Assembly: GCF_007995215.1 (NCBI RefSeq)
Contig: NZ_VCDK01000002.1
Span: forward strand, 62,001 to 126,000
Length of the DNA stretch: 64,000 bases
Direction of reading: 5' to 3'
Source of the DNA: Shimia ponticola
GTDB lineage: Bacteria > Pseudomonadota > Alphaproteobacteria > Rhodobacterales > Rhodobacteraceae
Each line of letters opens with the position of its first letter. The first letter of the stretch is position 1. A program made the translations under genes and the position numbers. Below the pieces are notes generated by a model, which saw nothing but the letters and a program-made list of their open reading frames with translations, did no database searches and had not been told where the DNA came from. Below are positions 45,219 through 54,352 of the stretch, piece after piece.

Positions 45219-45719
45219 ATGAAACGCGTTTTGATTTTATGCCTTCTGGCAGGTTGTGCCCAAATCCCTGCAACGGATGCTGTTGATGAAAGCGCCACTC
45301 AAGATCGGGCAGAGGCCTCGGTACAAAACGGCGACACGCCGACGCGACCACGACTGAGGCCCGATGCTGGTGATGCAGCTGCGGCCCAGCCTGCGCAAGA
45401 TGCTGCCACCGAGGCCGAAGAGGGCGGGTCAGAACAAGCCTCTGCACCCATCGCAGGATCAGCAGCGCCCCGTCAGTCGGCTACAACTTTGGTGAGTTTG
45501 GGCGACGTGACCGAACCGGGCCTCTGGATCAAGACGCCATTGGTGGATGTGACGGGCCAAGGGCAGGCGCGCAGTGCGTCGACGGGCCGAACAGCAACCG
45601 TTACCTTGATTCCGATCCAAGGACCGCGCACCGCAGGTAGCCGGGCTTCATTGCAGGCGATGCAGGCCTTGGGCCTCAGCCTGACTGACATCGCAGAAGT
45701 CGAGGTCAGCGCCCTTTGA
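45219..45719 (+). CDS. Small lipoprotein with an acidic Ala-rich linker, unknown function
   Basis: 166 residues. The lipobox is LLAGC after MKRVLILC, predicting acylation at C13 and membrane anchoring. Residues 25-80 are low-complexity (Asp, Ala, Glu, Gln). The rest, from LVSLGDVTEPGLWIKTPLVD, looks like a compact domain ending ALGLSLTDIAEVEVSAL. It resembles small Roseobacter lipoproteins of this D1-like type, but I cannot name a family. AAGG precedes ATG 45219. Its stop overlaps the presumed TTG start of the acyl-CoA synthetase gene. Confidence 0.78.
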   Translation: MKRVLILCLLAGCAQIPATDAVDESATQDRAEASVQNGDTPTRPRLRPDAGDAAAAQPAQDAATEAEEGGSEQASAPIAGSAAPRQSATTLVSLGDVTEPGLWIKTPLVDVTGQGQARSASTGRTATVTLIPIQGPRTAGSRASLQAMQALGLSLTDIAEVEVSAL

Positions 45720-47305
45720 CGTTGCCGCGCCTTTTAACGGTTGGTGACACCTGGGATGAGGTGACGCACGCGTTTTCTTGGCAAGTGCCAGCAGATTTTT
45801 CGATGCTTGAGGCGTGTCTTTCGCGCTGGAGCCGCGAGACGCCTGACGCATTGGCAGTTCGGGACATTCCTCGCGGAGAGGATTGGACCTTTGCAGGGCT
45901 GGCTGACGCTTCGGCGCGTTTCGCCTCAGTGCTGGGGGCGCGCGGTATTGGGCGAGGGGATCGCGTCGCCGTCTTGGCGCCGCAAGGTGTGGAAGTTCTG
46001 ATCAGCCATTTCGCCTGTTATCGGCTGGGTGCGATTGCGGTGCCGATGTTTGCGTTATTCGGGGGCGAGGCCTTGTCCTATCGGTTGACGGATGCCGGTG
46101 TTGCCGCCGTGATTTGTGACCCTGCGCGGCGCGCGACTGTTGAAGATGTGCTGGCGACGAATGGGGTGATTGCTGCGGTTTGGGACACGTCCGACGCCAG
46201 CTTTTGGCATGAACTCGCGGTAGCCGCTCCCATGAAAGCATGTGCTGATATCGGGGCCGAAGATCCGGCGGTGATGATCTATACCTCTGGCACGACCGGA
46301 CCGCCGAAGGGCGTGCTGCATGCGCACCGGTTCCTCTTGGGCCACTTGCCGAGCTTTGAGTTGCATCATCACGGTTTGAGCACCGACGATATCGGTTGGA
46401 CACCAGCAGACTGGGCTTGGATCGGCGGTTTGATGGATATGGCCATGCCCTGTCTGTTCTACGGGTTGCCTGTTATTGCGCAGCGGTATGCCAAGTTTGA
46501 TCCGGCAGCGGCGATGCAGTTGATCGCGGATCAGAAGGTGACGCGCCTGTTCCTGCCGCCGACAGCGATGAAGCTGATGCAGACCGTACCCGCGCCGGAG
46601 GGGATGCAGGTCCGGTCGGTCAGCTCAGGAGGAGAGGCGCTCACACCTGACATCCTGAATTGGGGGCAAGAGGCCCTCTCGGCACCAATCAACGAAATCT
46701 ACGGTCAGACAGAGTGTAACTTGTCCGTCGTGTCGTCCGCCGATCTGGGCGTGCAGCGGGTCGGTTGGATGGGTCGCGCTGTTCCGGGGTTCCGCATCGA
46801 GGTGATGCAGGACGGAAAAGCTGTGCCCGACGGGACGGTTGGCGAGCTGTGCGTGCATCGCGATACGCCTTCGACCTTTTTGCGCTATTGGAACAAATCA
46901 GAGGCAACCGAGGTGAAATTTTGGGGCGATTGGCTGCGGACGGGTGACCTTGTGCGACGTGAAGGCGATTATTTTCAATATGTTGCGCGGGATGATGATC
47001 TGATTTCATCAGCGGGCTATCGCGTCGGACCGACCGAGATTGAGGCCTGCTTATGCGATGATCCAGCTGTGCAAATGGCCGCCGTTGTTGGCGTGCCGGA
47101 CGCGATCAAAGGGCAGGCGATCCGGGCGTTTGTCACCGTTGCAGGCGCAGAGCCAGATGATCTGGAGGCACGATTGAAGGATCGCGTGCGCAGCCGGTTG
47201 TCACCACATCTGACCCCGCGTGAGGTGGTCGTGATTGAGGCCATGCCCCTGACAGCAACTGGTAAGGTCCTACGGCGGGAATTACGCGACAGGGCCGTCG
47301 ACTAG
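45716..47305 (+). CDS. AMP-binding acyl-CoA synthetase
   Basis: 529 residues. The ATP motif MIYTSGTTGPPKGVLH is intact, and INEIYGQTEC and WLRTGDLVRREGDYF belong to the ANL superfamily, with the terminal LTATGKVLRRELRDRA lysine. It activates a carboxylic acid to acyl-AMP and then acyl-CoA. The C-terminal half aligns best with acetyl/medium-chain acyl-CoA synthetases of Rhodobacterales; the acid is not identifiable. TTG 45716 overlaps the lipoprotein stop, so translation is probably coupled, but the exact start is uncertain. Confidence 0.9.
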   Translation: MTLPRLLTVGDTWDEVTHAFSWQVPADFSMLEACLSRWSRETPDALAVRDIPRGEDWTFAGLADASARFASVLGARGIGRGDRVAVLAPQGVEVLISHFACYRLGAIAVPMFALFGGEALSYRLTDAGVAAVICDPARRATVEDVLATNGVIAAVWDTSDASFWHELAVAAPMKACADIGAEDPAVMIYTSGTTGPPKGVLHAHRFLLGHLPSFELHHHGLSTDDIGWTPADWAWIGGLMDMAMPCLFYGLPVIAQRYAKFDPAAAMQLIADQKVTRLFLPPTAMKLMQTVPAPEGMQVRSVSSGGEALTPDILNWGQEALSAPINEIYGQTECNLSVVSSADLGVQRVGWMGRAVPGFRIEVMQDGKAVPDGTVGELCVHRDTPSTFLRYWNKSEATEVKFWGDWLRTGDLVRREGDYFQYVARDDDLISSAGYRVGPTEIEACLCDDPAVQMAAVVGVPDAIKGQAIRAFVTVAGAEPDDLEARLKDRVRSRLSPHLTPREVVVIEAMPLTATGKVLRRELRDRAVD

Positions 47306-47323
47306 GCGGTGACATACAAAGAC

Positions 47324-48007
47324 CTAATCCGGCAGTTTGCGCGCGGCTTCTTTGCGGGCGAACGGCTTTAAGCACTCTCCGTGTTGCGCGAGAAAACTGC
47401 GCACGCGTTCCGGATCATGTTTTGACAATTCGCGCAGCCACCACGCAATCGCCTTTTGGATGAACCAATCGTGGTCTGGCACATAACCTGCTGCCCAGCC
47501 CAAGACCCTGTCCCGAATGGCCAGATCATCAGCGCTTGGGTGGTTTTGTTTCGTCCACGGCAAGGTGATGACCAGCGCTGCGCGCCGGGTCCACATGTGG
47601 TCGCTTTGGGTCCAAGGTTCGACCTGATCGACGCGGGTGGGGTCGGCCAAAAGGCGGCGATGCCCGGCCATGCACGCGTGATCTGCGACGGCCCAAGCGT
47701 CGAAGTCAGGCACCCAGCGGACAATCAGGTTCCACGCCTCCGTATCGTCGGGTTTGATCCGCGCCTGCGTCAGCAGTTTCGCGGCCATAATGCGGGCCTC
47801 GTGCCCGTTTGAGGCCCAGAGGCCATCGGCCAAAGTGAGCCTGTCAGCCAAAGTCAATGTCTGGCGCAATTCGCGGGCCTTGGCATCCAGAACGGGGTTC
47901 GCCACGCCCACATAGGGGCGGTCGACCTTGTGATAGGCGGCCATTTCAGCGGCCTTTTGCGGATTGCCTTGGGCCTGAAGCCAGTCGAGCGCGTCTTGTG
48001 GTGTCAT
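47324..48007 (-). CDS. AlkD-like DNA alkylation repair protein
   Basis: 227 residues made of HEAT-like helical repeats (PF08713). DALDWLQAQGNP starts the first; AWAVADHACMAGHR, RRAALVITLPW, DRVLGWAAGYVPDHDWFIQKAIAWWLRELSK and FLAQHGECLKPFARKEAARKLP follow. AlkD excises alkylated bases without flipping them. The QKAIAWWLRE region matches the DNA-facing repeat. ATG 48007 is divergent to gph; a much longer open frame upstream to 48778 overlaps gph and is not real. Confidence 0.88.
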   Translation of the reverse strand: MTPQDALDWLQAQGNPQKAAEMAAYHKVDRPYVGVANPVLDAKARELRQTLTLADRLTLADGLWASNGHEARIMAAKLLTQARIKPDDTEAWNLIVRWVPDFDAWAVADHACMAGHRRLLADPTRVDQVEPWTQSDHMWTRRAALVITLPWTKQNHPSADDLAIRDRVLGWAAGYVPDHDWFIQKAIAWWLRELSKHDPERVRSFLAQHGECLKPFARKEAARKLPD

Positions 48008-48109
48008 ATCAGCTATCTCGCAGGTTGGGTTGGTTTTGCCAATTCGGAACACAAGTGGTTTCGCGCGGGTTGCGATGCAGGTATGCCAAAGCAAACGAAG
48101 GGGCGGCTG

Positions 48110-48772
48110 ATGCGCTGTGTGATTTTTGATCTGGATGGAACGCTGGCAGATACCAGCGGGGACCTGATCGCTGCTGCAAATGCCTGTTTCGAGGAGTTGG
48201 GGCTTGGGCCTCTTTTGGATGTGAAAACCGATGCGGCGACAGCTTTGCGTGGTGGGCGCGCGATGCTGCGGCTCGGATTCTCGCGGGTCGATGGTTATGG
48301 CGAAGCCGAGGTGGATGCCCAATATACCAAGCTGCTGGACCATTACGCCGAGGCGCTCGATCATCATACGGTCCTGTATCCCGGCGCAGTAGACGCGGTT
48401 GAGCAGTTGCGGACAGACGGTTTTGCCGTGGGAATTTGTACCAACAAACCAGAAGGTTTGGCCGAAAAGCTGATGCAAAGCCTTGGCGTGCGCGACATGT
48501 TTGGAAGCTTGATCGGGGCCGATACCTTGCCTGTGCGCAAACCCGATCCGGCACCCTTTGTGCGCTCTGTGGAAGCCGCCGGAGGGGTGGTTGAGCGGTC
48601 TCTGCTCGTTGGTGACAGCATGACTGATGAACGCACGGCGCGGGCGGCTGGGGTGCCATCTGTTTCGGTGTTGTTCGGACCTGACACGCAAGAGCGTGAT
48701 GTTCTGGCTCCAGATGCATGGCTGAAACAGTTCAGCGACATGCCGACCTTGGCAGATCAATTGCTCAGCTAA
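48110..48772 (+). CDS. gph: HAD-family phosphatase, phosphoglycolate phosphatase-like
   Basis: 220 residues. HAD motif I is FDLDGTLADT with the nucleophile D, motif II lies in ICTNKPE, and GDSMTDERTARAAGV holds motif IV. The length and the pattern match Gph, which hydrolyses 2-phosphoglycolate; other HAD phosphatases of the same subfamily are possible. ATG 48110 has AGGGG ahead. An earlier ATG at 48083 gives nine more residues. Given glcB and glcG in the window, a role in glycolate metabolism is possible but not proven. Confidence 0.85.
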   Translation: MRCVIFDLDGTLADTSGDLIAAANACFEELGLGPLLDVKTDAATALRGGRAMLRLGFSRVDGYGEAEVDAQYTKLLDHYAEALDHHTVLYPGAVDAVEQLRTDGFAVGICTNKPEGLAEKLMQSLGVRDMFGSLIGADTLPVRKPDPAPFVRSVEAAGGVVERSLLVGDSMTDERTARAAGVPSVSVLFGPDTQERDVLAPDAWLKQFSDMPTLADQLLS

Positions 48773-48838
48773 GGACAATGGGACGGCGCGATCACGTCGT
48801 CTCTTGACCGGGCAGGCGCTTGCCGCCTAGCTGGCGCT

Positions 48839-50038
48839 ATGAGCGAGATTTTTACCGGCAACTTCACACAACAGGAACCGATCCCCGAGGATGGGATCGC
48901 CGCCGCGATGGCGGTGCTCCAGCATGGGCGTTTGCATCGCTATAACGAGGCGGCGGATGAGGTCGCTGAAACCGCGCTGTTGGAAGAGGAATTCGCGGCC
49001 CAGATGGGCGCGAAATACTGCCTTGCCGTGGCGTCCGGCGGCTATGCCATGGCGACAGCCCTGCGCGCCTGCGGGGTGGGGCCGGGCGACAAGGTCCTGA
49101 CCAACGCGTTCACGCTGGCCCCGGTTCCGGGGGCGATTGCGTCGGTTGGTGCCGAGCCAATCTTTGTCGGAGTGACCGAGGGGCTGGTGATTGATCTGGA
49201 AGACCTCGCGGCCAAAGCGGATCAAGCCAAGGTTCTGATGCTCAGCCACATGCGCGGGCATCTTTGCGACATGGATGCTTTGATGGCGCTGGCCGATCAG
49301 CATGGTCTGACGGTGATCGAGGATTGCGCGCATACGATGGGGGCTAAATGGAATGGCCGCTGGTCAGGGCGCGATGGCGTGATGGGGTGTTACTCCTGCC
49401 AGACCTACAAACATGTCAATTCGGGGGAAGGGGGTCTTTTGGTCAGTGACGACCCCGATCTGATGGCGCGGGCGGTGATGCTGTCGGGGTCCTACATGCT
49501 CTACGGCAAACATCGCGCCGCTCCGCCGCCAGAGGCGTTTGAGCACGTGCGCTATGTCACGCCGAATATTTCGGGCCGGATGGATAACCTGCGCGCCGCG
49601 ATTTTGCGCCCGCAGCTGCGAGATTTGGGTGCCCAATGCGCGCGCTGGAACGAACGCTATTGGGTGCTGGACAAAGCGTTGAACCAATGCCCCGGTCTCA
49701 CGCGGATCGACAGGCCACAGAAAGAGGAATTCGTGGCCTCGTCATACCAGTTCTTGCTGTTGGATTGGTCAGACGATGCCATCAAAGACGTGATTGACGG
49801 GTGTCTGAAACGGGGTGTCGAGCTCAAGTGGTTTGGCAACCCTGAACCCGTTGCCTTTACCTCGACTTATGCATCGTGGCGCTATGCGCCATCAGAGCCG
49901 ATGCCCGACAGCGACCGCATCCTGCACGGCGTCATGGATATGCGCCTGCCATTGACCTTCAGCCTTGAGGATTGCGCGCAGATTGCCCGCATCATCAAGG
50001 ACGAAGTGACCCGCGTTTTCCAGAAACACGGGTCCTAA
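48839..50038 (+). CDS. DegT/DnrJ/EryC1/StrS sugar aminotransferase
   Basis: 399 residues. The PLP lysine is in CYSCQTYKHVNSGEGG, and IEDCAHTMGAKWNG holds the pyridine-ring aspartate. AVASGGYAMATALRACGVGPGDKVLTN is the cofactor-phosphate region. The family converts keto-sugar nucleotides to amino sugars for O-antigen, S-layer glycan or antibiotics. No sugar-nucleotide partner gene is adjacent. The 3' end is 8 bases from the end of the convergent RTX gene. Confidence 0.9.
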   Translation: MSEIFTGNFTQQEPIPEDGIAAAMAVLQHGRLHRYNEAADEVAETALLEEEFAAQMGAKYCLAVASGGYAMATALRACGVGPGDKVLTNAFTLAPVPGAIASVGAEPIFVGVTEGLVIDLEDLAAKADQAKVLMLSHMRGHLCDMDALMALADQHGLTVIEDCAHTMGAKWNGRWSGRDGVMGCYSCQTYKHVNSGEGGLLVSDDPDLMARAVMLSGSYMLYGKHRAAPPPEAFEHVRYVTPNISGRMDNLRAAILRPQLRDLGAQCARWNERYWVLDKALNQCPGLTRIDRPQKEEFVASSYQFLLLDWSDDAIKDVIDGCLKRGVELKWFGNPEPVAFTSTYASWRYAPSEPMPDSDRILHGVMDMRLPLTFSLEDCAQIARIIKDEVTRVFQKHGS

Positions 50039-50046
50039 ACCGCAGA

Positions 50047-51618
50047 TTAGAAGACAAAATCGTCGATGTTGAGCGTATCGGCGATGACGTTTTCTAGCGT
50101 GATGGTGATTGACAGGTTCGGGTCTGCTTCTGCCAAGGCACCGCCCGTTGCCGTTAACGTCAGGACGGTATTATCGCTGACCTGTGTTGCGGTGATGGTG
50201 ACCGTATTGCTGCCCGAGTGACCGAGGTTTCCACCGGAGCCGAGAAGCGCGTTGCCGCCCTTGGGCCCGGTATTGGCAAGATAAAGTTGAACAAAATCAA
50301 TGTTCTCGACAAAGACGCTGAGATCGATCTGATCTGCGCCATTTCCGAAATCTTCTATGACGTCGGTGTCGATCTCGACATCGAATATGAACTGGTCGTC
50401 ACCAGAGCCGCCGATAAGCCGATCAAGGCCCTCGCCGCCACGTAGGATGTCATTTTGTGCTCCGCCATCCAGTGTATCGTTGCCAGCCTTGCCGTCGAGC
50501 ACGTCGTTTCCGCCTTGGCCATCGAACCGATCCGAGTTGGCTCCGCCGAATAGTGTGTCAAAGCCATTGCTGCCGCTGATGGAACCGGAAACCACCCCGC
50601 CAGCTACGGCTGTGTAGGTATTGGTGCCTGCGCCAAGATTAAGATTGCCGAGGATATGGCCCGAATTCACTACGTCATCGTCTGCTGAGCCCGCAGACAC
50701 ATTGCCAAGGATTTCGCCGGTGTTCACAAGTGTGTTGTTGAATGATCCAAGATCCACGTTGCCGTTGATCGTGCCAGAGTTCTGGACGAGGTCAATACCG
50801 CTTCCTGTGTCGACATCCCCGTTGATGGTACCTGTATTTGTGACCGTATCTTCACCGCCACGGGTCAACACATCTCCAAAAATGTCACCGGAATTGTGGA
50901 ATTCATCTCCGAAGTTGCTCAGCGTTAGTTCACCGAACAGTTCACCTGAGTTTGCGAAATCAGAGGCACCGCCAAGGATAATCAACCCGCTGATCTGCCC
51001 GGTATTTTGGAAGGTGAATATCGATGAACCTCCCCCAGCGAGGTTGATCGCGGTGCCGGACCCGGCCGTGATTGTGCCGTGGTTGATGATTGCTGCGTCA
51101 AGGGCTGTCGCAGTGATGATGTTGGTATTTCCAAGCGTTTCGACTGTACCGGAATTGGTGAAAGAGAAGTCGGTCTGCGCTCCTAACGAAGCTACAAGCG
51201 CCTGCGAGTTGGTCGACATGCCCGTCAACGTGCCCGAGTTGTTGAAGCCAACGCGATCAAAGCTTGACGTAAAAAGGAATGCCTCCCCAACCGTCACATT
51301 GCCTTGGTTCGCCACGTCTAACTCGCTGACTACGCTAGCGTTGCCGGTCATAACAAACGCGTCACCCGCAATCAGTGACGTTGATGTCGCTGCAAACGTA
51401 AAGAAGATGTCGGTATTGCCGGTGGCGTTAAAGAAATCATCGGCAAGGTCGTCGCCCAGATACATGTCACCGGCGAAATAGACCTCCATCGTGCCGAAAT
51501 CCGCAAAATCGAAACCGTCCGACACCCGAAATTCCGTGCCTGCGGTGACGAAAACCTCGTCCCCGCTGTCAATGTCATAGGTTGTGGTTTGGTCTGTGGT
51601 TACGAATTCAAGTGCCAT
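50047..51618 (-). CDS. RTX protein 1 of a tandem trio (523 residues)
   Basis: A predicted secreted calcium-binding protein. About residues 110-335 hold roughly ten NxGxIxG units (NTGTINGDVDTGSGIDLV; NSGTINGNVDLGSFNN). An RTX block near 345-410 (GGNDVLDGKAGNDTLDGGAQ) and a domain with DVIEDFGNGADQIDLS follow. It ends LNIDDFVF, the hydrophobic C-terminal pattern seen in type I secretion substrates. The N-terminal 100 residues differ from those of its two paralogues. AAGGAG precedes ATG 51618. It is the last and shortest of three adjacent genes; 35 bases separate it from the next, so they probably form an operon. Confidence 0.86.
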   Translation of the reverse strand: MALEFVTTDQTTTYDIDSGDEVFVTAGTEFRVSDGFDFADFGTMEVYFAGDMYLGDDLADDFFNATGNTDIFFTFAATSTSLIAGDAFVMTGNASVVSELDVANQGNVTVGEAFLFTSSFDRVGFNNSGTLTGMSTNSQALVASLGAQTDFSFTNSGTVETLGNTNIITATALDAAIINHGTITAGSGTAINLAGGGSSIFTFQNTGQISGLIILGGASDFANSGELFGELTLSNFGDEFHNSGDIFGDVLTRGGEDTVTNTGTINGDVDTGSGIDLVQNSGTINGNVDLGSFNNTLVNTGEILGNVSAGSADDDVVNSGHILGNLNLGAGTNTYTAVAGGVVSGSISGSNGFDTLFGGANSDRFDGQGGNDVLDGKAGNDTLDGGAQNDILRGGEGLDRLIGGSGDDQFIFDVEIDTDVIEDFGNGADQIDLSVFVENIDFVQLYLANTGPKGGNALLGSGGNLGHSGSNTVTITATQVSDNTVLTLTATGGALAEADPNLSITITLENVIADTLNIDDFVF

Positions 51619-51653
51619 GGGAACTCCTTAAAGGACGGGGTAGGGCGTGCTTA

Positions 51654-54272
51654 TCAAAACACGAAATCATCGGCTGAGAGCATTGAGGCGTCGATGCCTT
51701 GCAAAGTGATGTCGATATCCAGCATCGCCGAGGTGTTACCTGTGATCGACGCGCTGGAGGTGATCGACAAGATCGTGTCAGACCCATCCTCGATCACCTG
51801 CACGTTGATCAGGGTGGCGTTGCCGTTGCCCCGGGTCGCCGATGCCGATGTGAATACAAACTCGGCGTCCTTGGCGCCAAGCTGACTGATCCGAACGCTG
51901 TCGAAGTCTCCGATCAACAGACCAAGGTCGATCTTATCGATGCCAAGTTCAAAGTCGGTGATGATGTCGGCATCGTTTTCCAGAGTGTAGACGAACATGT
52001 CCGCGCCGATGCCGCCGGTGAGGGTGTCCAAGCCAGCCCCGCCAATGATCTGGTCGTCACCTGCGCCTGCGTTGATCGTGTCGTCGCCGTCGCCCGCGTC
52101 GATTATATCGACACCCGCGTCGCCAAAGACCATGTCGTCCCCGCCAGCCGTGTTGATTGTATCGGTCCCGGTTGAGGTCATGTCACGGAGGCCAGCGTAA
52201 ACCGTTTCGCTGGCGTTTGACGTCTGGATCGTGTCGTCGCCGGTGCCGGCATCAATGTCGCCGCCGATCTGCGCGTCAGATGTGATGGTTAGTGTGTCGT
52301 CGCCTGCGCCAAGATTTACATTGCCCAAGACCGCGCCTGACAGGCTGACGATGTCATTTCCGTCCGCGGTTGCAAGGTTTCCAGCGATTTCGCCTGTGGA
52401 CGAGACGGTGTCGTTGCCCGATCCGGCGGTCAAATCACCTCCGATGGTCCCGGTGTTGGTAATACGGTTGTTGCCATTCCCGGCAAAAAGGCTTTCTCCG
52501 ATGGTGCCTGTGTTCACAATGACATTTTGCCCGGATGTACCAAAGACACTTTCTGTGATGATGCCGCTGTTCGTCAGTCTGTCATTTGTGGCCGAGGCAA
52601 AGATAAGGGACCCCAAAAGGACAGAGCCCATGACGGTGCCAGAGTTGTCTACCTGATCTGCACTGTCGCCTAGGCCTATGTTTCCAAAAATCGTTCCACT
52701 GTTGAATACCGTTTCGCTGCCGTCATCACCAAACACGCCGCCGCCGATGGTCCCCTCATTGGTGAGCCGGTTCGTAGCATCTTCGAAATTGATGGTCCCG
52801 TTGATGGTTTCATAGTTGTTGATGGTGACCCCGTTCTCGGAAAGCGTCAGATCATCAATGGTGCCGTAATTGTTGAGTGTGTCGGCGTTCCCTGTGTCCA
52901 TGGGCTCGCCCAGGATGACCTCAGTCACGGAACCGGTGTTCACCAGCGTGTCTGCCCCCGAGCCAAGCGAAATTCGAAAAGCCGTGCCATTGTTGGTAAC
53001 TTGGTCATCTCCATCGTTTGTAAAGATAGACAGAACTGAACCTGAATTGATGACCTCATCGGCATTCGATCCGGTCAGGATGTTGAAGGCGATATCGCCT
53101 GAGTTCTGGACCAGCACCTCTCCGGTGCCGCGGGCGTCAATGCCGCGCACCGCGCCGGAATTCGATATGCTTATGATGGTGCCGCTGACATTCATGTTTG
53201 CCACAGAGCCGTCATTGGCAAACGTAATCACATTCCCCGACATGTTGACGTCGGCGAGGACGCCGCTGTTCTGAAAGCTCACATTGCCGGCCGAGCCGCC
53301 ATTGACATTCATAGTTCCGGAAATCGATCCGGAGTTGAAGAAGGAACCGCTTGATGCTGTCACAGATGCCAGGATGTCGCCGGTGTTTTCGAAAGTCATC
53401 GAAGCCGTCGAACCAATACTTGACGTCACCGAACCTGTGATTGTGCCCGCGTTTACAAGGGTGTTTGATCCTCCGTAGAACAATACCAGGCCATCAATGG
53501 TGCCCAAATTTGTGAGCGTATCATTCCCGGCTGTGTTGCTGGCGTCCATCAGGATGCGGCCGATGATCTGACCGGAGTTGAATATGTAATCAGCACCGTT
53601 CGACAGAGCGTCCATCGAAATGTCGCCGTTAATCAGACCGGTGTTTTCGATCCGATCATTGCCGCCGCGCAGGGTGATCTCGCCGTAGGCTTGTCCAGAG
53701 TTATCGAAATAAACCTCTGGCACCCAACCTGAAGAGTTACCAATCGTGCGGATCAGGGTGTCGGCCTCAACGAAGCCTGCATTGTTGACGCGGGTCAGGC
53801 CAGATGTCTCTGATCCCAACAGGCGCAGGTCAAAGGCGACGCCATCATCGCCCGTCGCGACCACCGATCCCGTGCTGGTGTTGGTAAAGACAAACCCGTC
53901 GCCAATGGACCGGATACCAATGTCAAACGAGGCGATGACGCCCGCATTCGACACTTCGTTGCTTGTGCCAGAGACGCTCAAAGCAACATTTCCCAGACCG
54001 ATGTTGCTATTGGGATTTGAAACGTAGCTGCTGACCTCACCACCCTGACGGATTGAGATCGACTGGTTATCTCCAGAGGAACTGACGCCCGAGCGACCGG
54101 CGATGGTACCGGCGATTGTCATGTCAAAGTCTCCGCCGGTCCCGAAGAAACCGATGCTTCCATCGCTGAAAATCGTGGTGCCCGACGCGAGGAAAAACCA
54201 GTTGCCATCGACAGCGGTGTCAAATGTGATGCCGATGCCTGGTCCGATAATGTCAGTGTTCACATAAGTCAT
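51654..54272 (-). CDS. RTX protein 2 of a tandem trio (872 residues)
   Basis: A repeat protein with about 25 NxGxIxG units of roughly 20 residues (NSGTIFGNIGLGDSADQVD; NTGTIGGDLTAGSGNDTV), spanning most of the chain. Many units contain the RTX-like turn GSGxDxxxN. A conventional RTX block (GDAGVDIIDAGDGDDTINAG) precedes a C-terminal domain starting FVYTLENDADIITDFELGID. The final residues are LSADDFVF. The N terminus (IGPGIGITF, GGDFDMTIAGTIAG) resembles that of protein 3. No signal peptide; type I secretion is likely. Confidence 0.86.
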   Translation of the reverse strand: MTYVNTDIIGPGIGITFDTAVDGNWFFLASGTTIFSDGSIGFFGTGGDFDMTIAGTIAGRSGVSSSGDNQSISIRQGGEVSSYVSNPNSNIGLGNVALSVSGTSNEVSNAGVIASFDIGIRSIGDGFVFTNTSTGSVVATGDDGVAFDLRLLGSETSGLTRVNNAGFVEADTLIRTIGNSSGWVPEVYFDNSGQAYGEITLRGGNDRIENTGLINGDISMDALSNGADYIFNSGQIIGRILMDASNTAGNDTLTNLGTIDGLVLFYGGSNTLVNAGTITGSVTSSIGSTASMTFENTGDILASVTASSGSFFNSGSISGTMNVNGGSAGNVSFQNSGVLADVNMSGNVITFANDGSVANMNVSGTIISISNSGAVRGIDARGTGEVLVQNSGDIAFNILTGSNADEVINSGSVLSIFTNDGDDQVTNNGTAFRISLGSGADTLVNTGSVTEVILGEPMDTGNADTLNNYGTIDDLTLSENGVTINNYETINGTINFEDATNRLTNEGTIGGGVFGDDGSETVFNSGTIFGNIGLGDSADQVDNSGTVMGSVLLGSLIFASATNDRLTNSGIITESVFGTSGQNVIVNTGTIGESLFAGNGNNRITNTGTIGGDLTAGSGNDTVSSTGEIAGNLATADGNDIVSLSGAVLGNVNLGAGDDTLTITSDAQIGGDIDAGTGDDTIQTSNASETVYAGLRDMTSTGTDTINTAGGDDMVFGDAGVDIIDAGDGDDTINAGAGDDQIIGGAGLDTLTGGIGADMFVYTLENDADIITDFELGIDKIDLGLLIGDFDSVRISQLGAKDAEFVFTSASATRGNGNATLINVQVIEDGSDTILSITSSASITGNTSAMLDIDITLQGIDASMLSADDFVF

Positions 54273-54352
54273 TTAGTGCGTCTCTTTTACTGGTTAAAAA
54301 GGGCGCGCGCCTTTGTTGCGCGCGCCGCTATGCTGGGAATTGGCTTGGGTTG

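Noticed and set aside
48008-48778. Long minus-strand open frame extending the AlkD-like protein upstream by more than 250 codons
   Set aside because: It lies antisense to gph, whose HAD motifs are complete, and its translation has no recognisable domain. The AlkD domain begins at the ATG at 48007.
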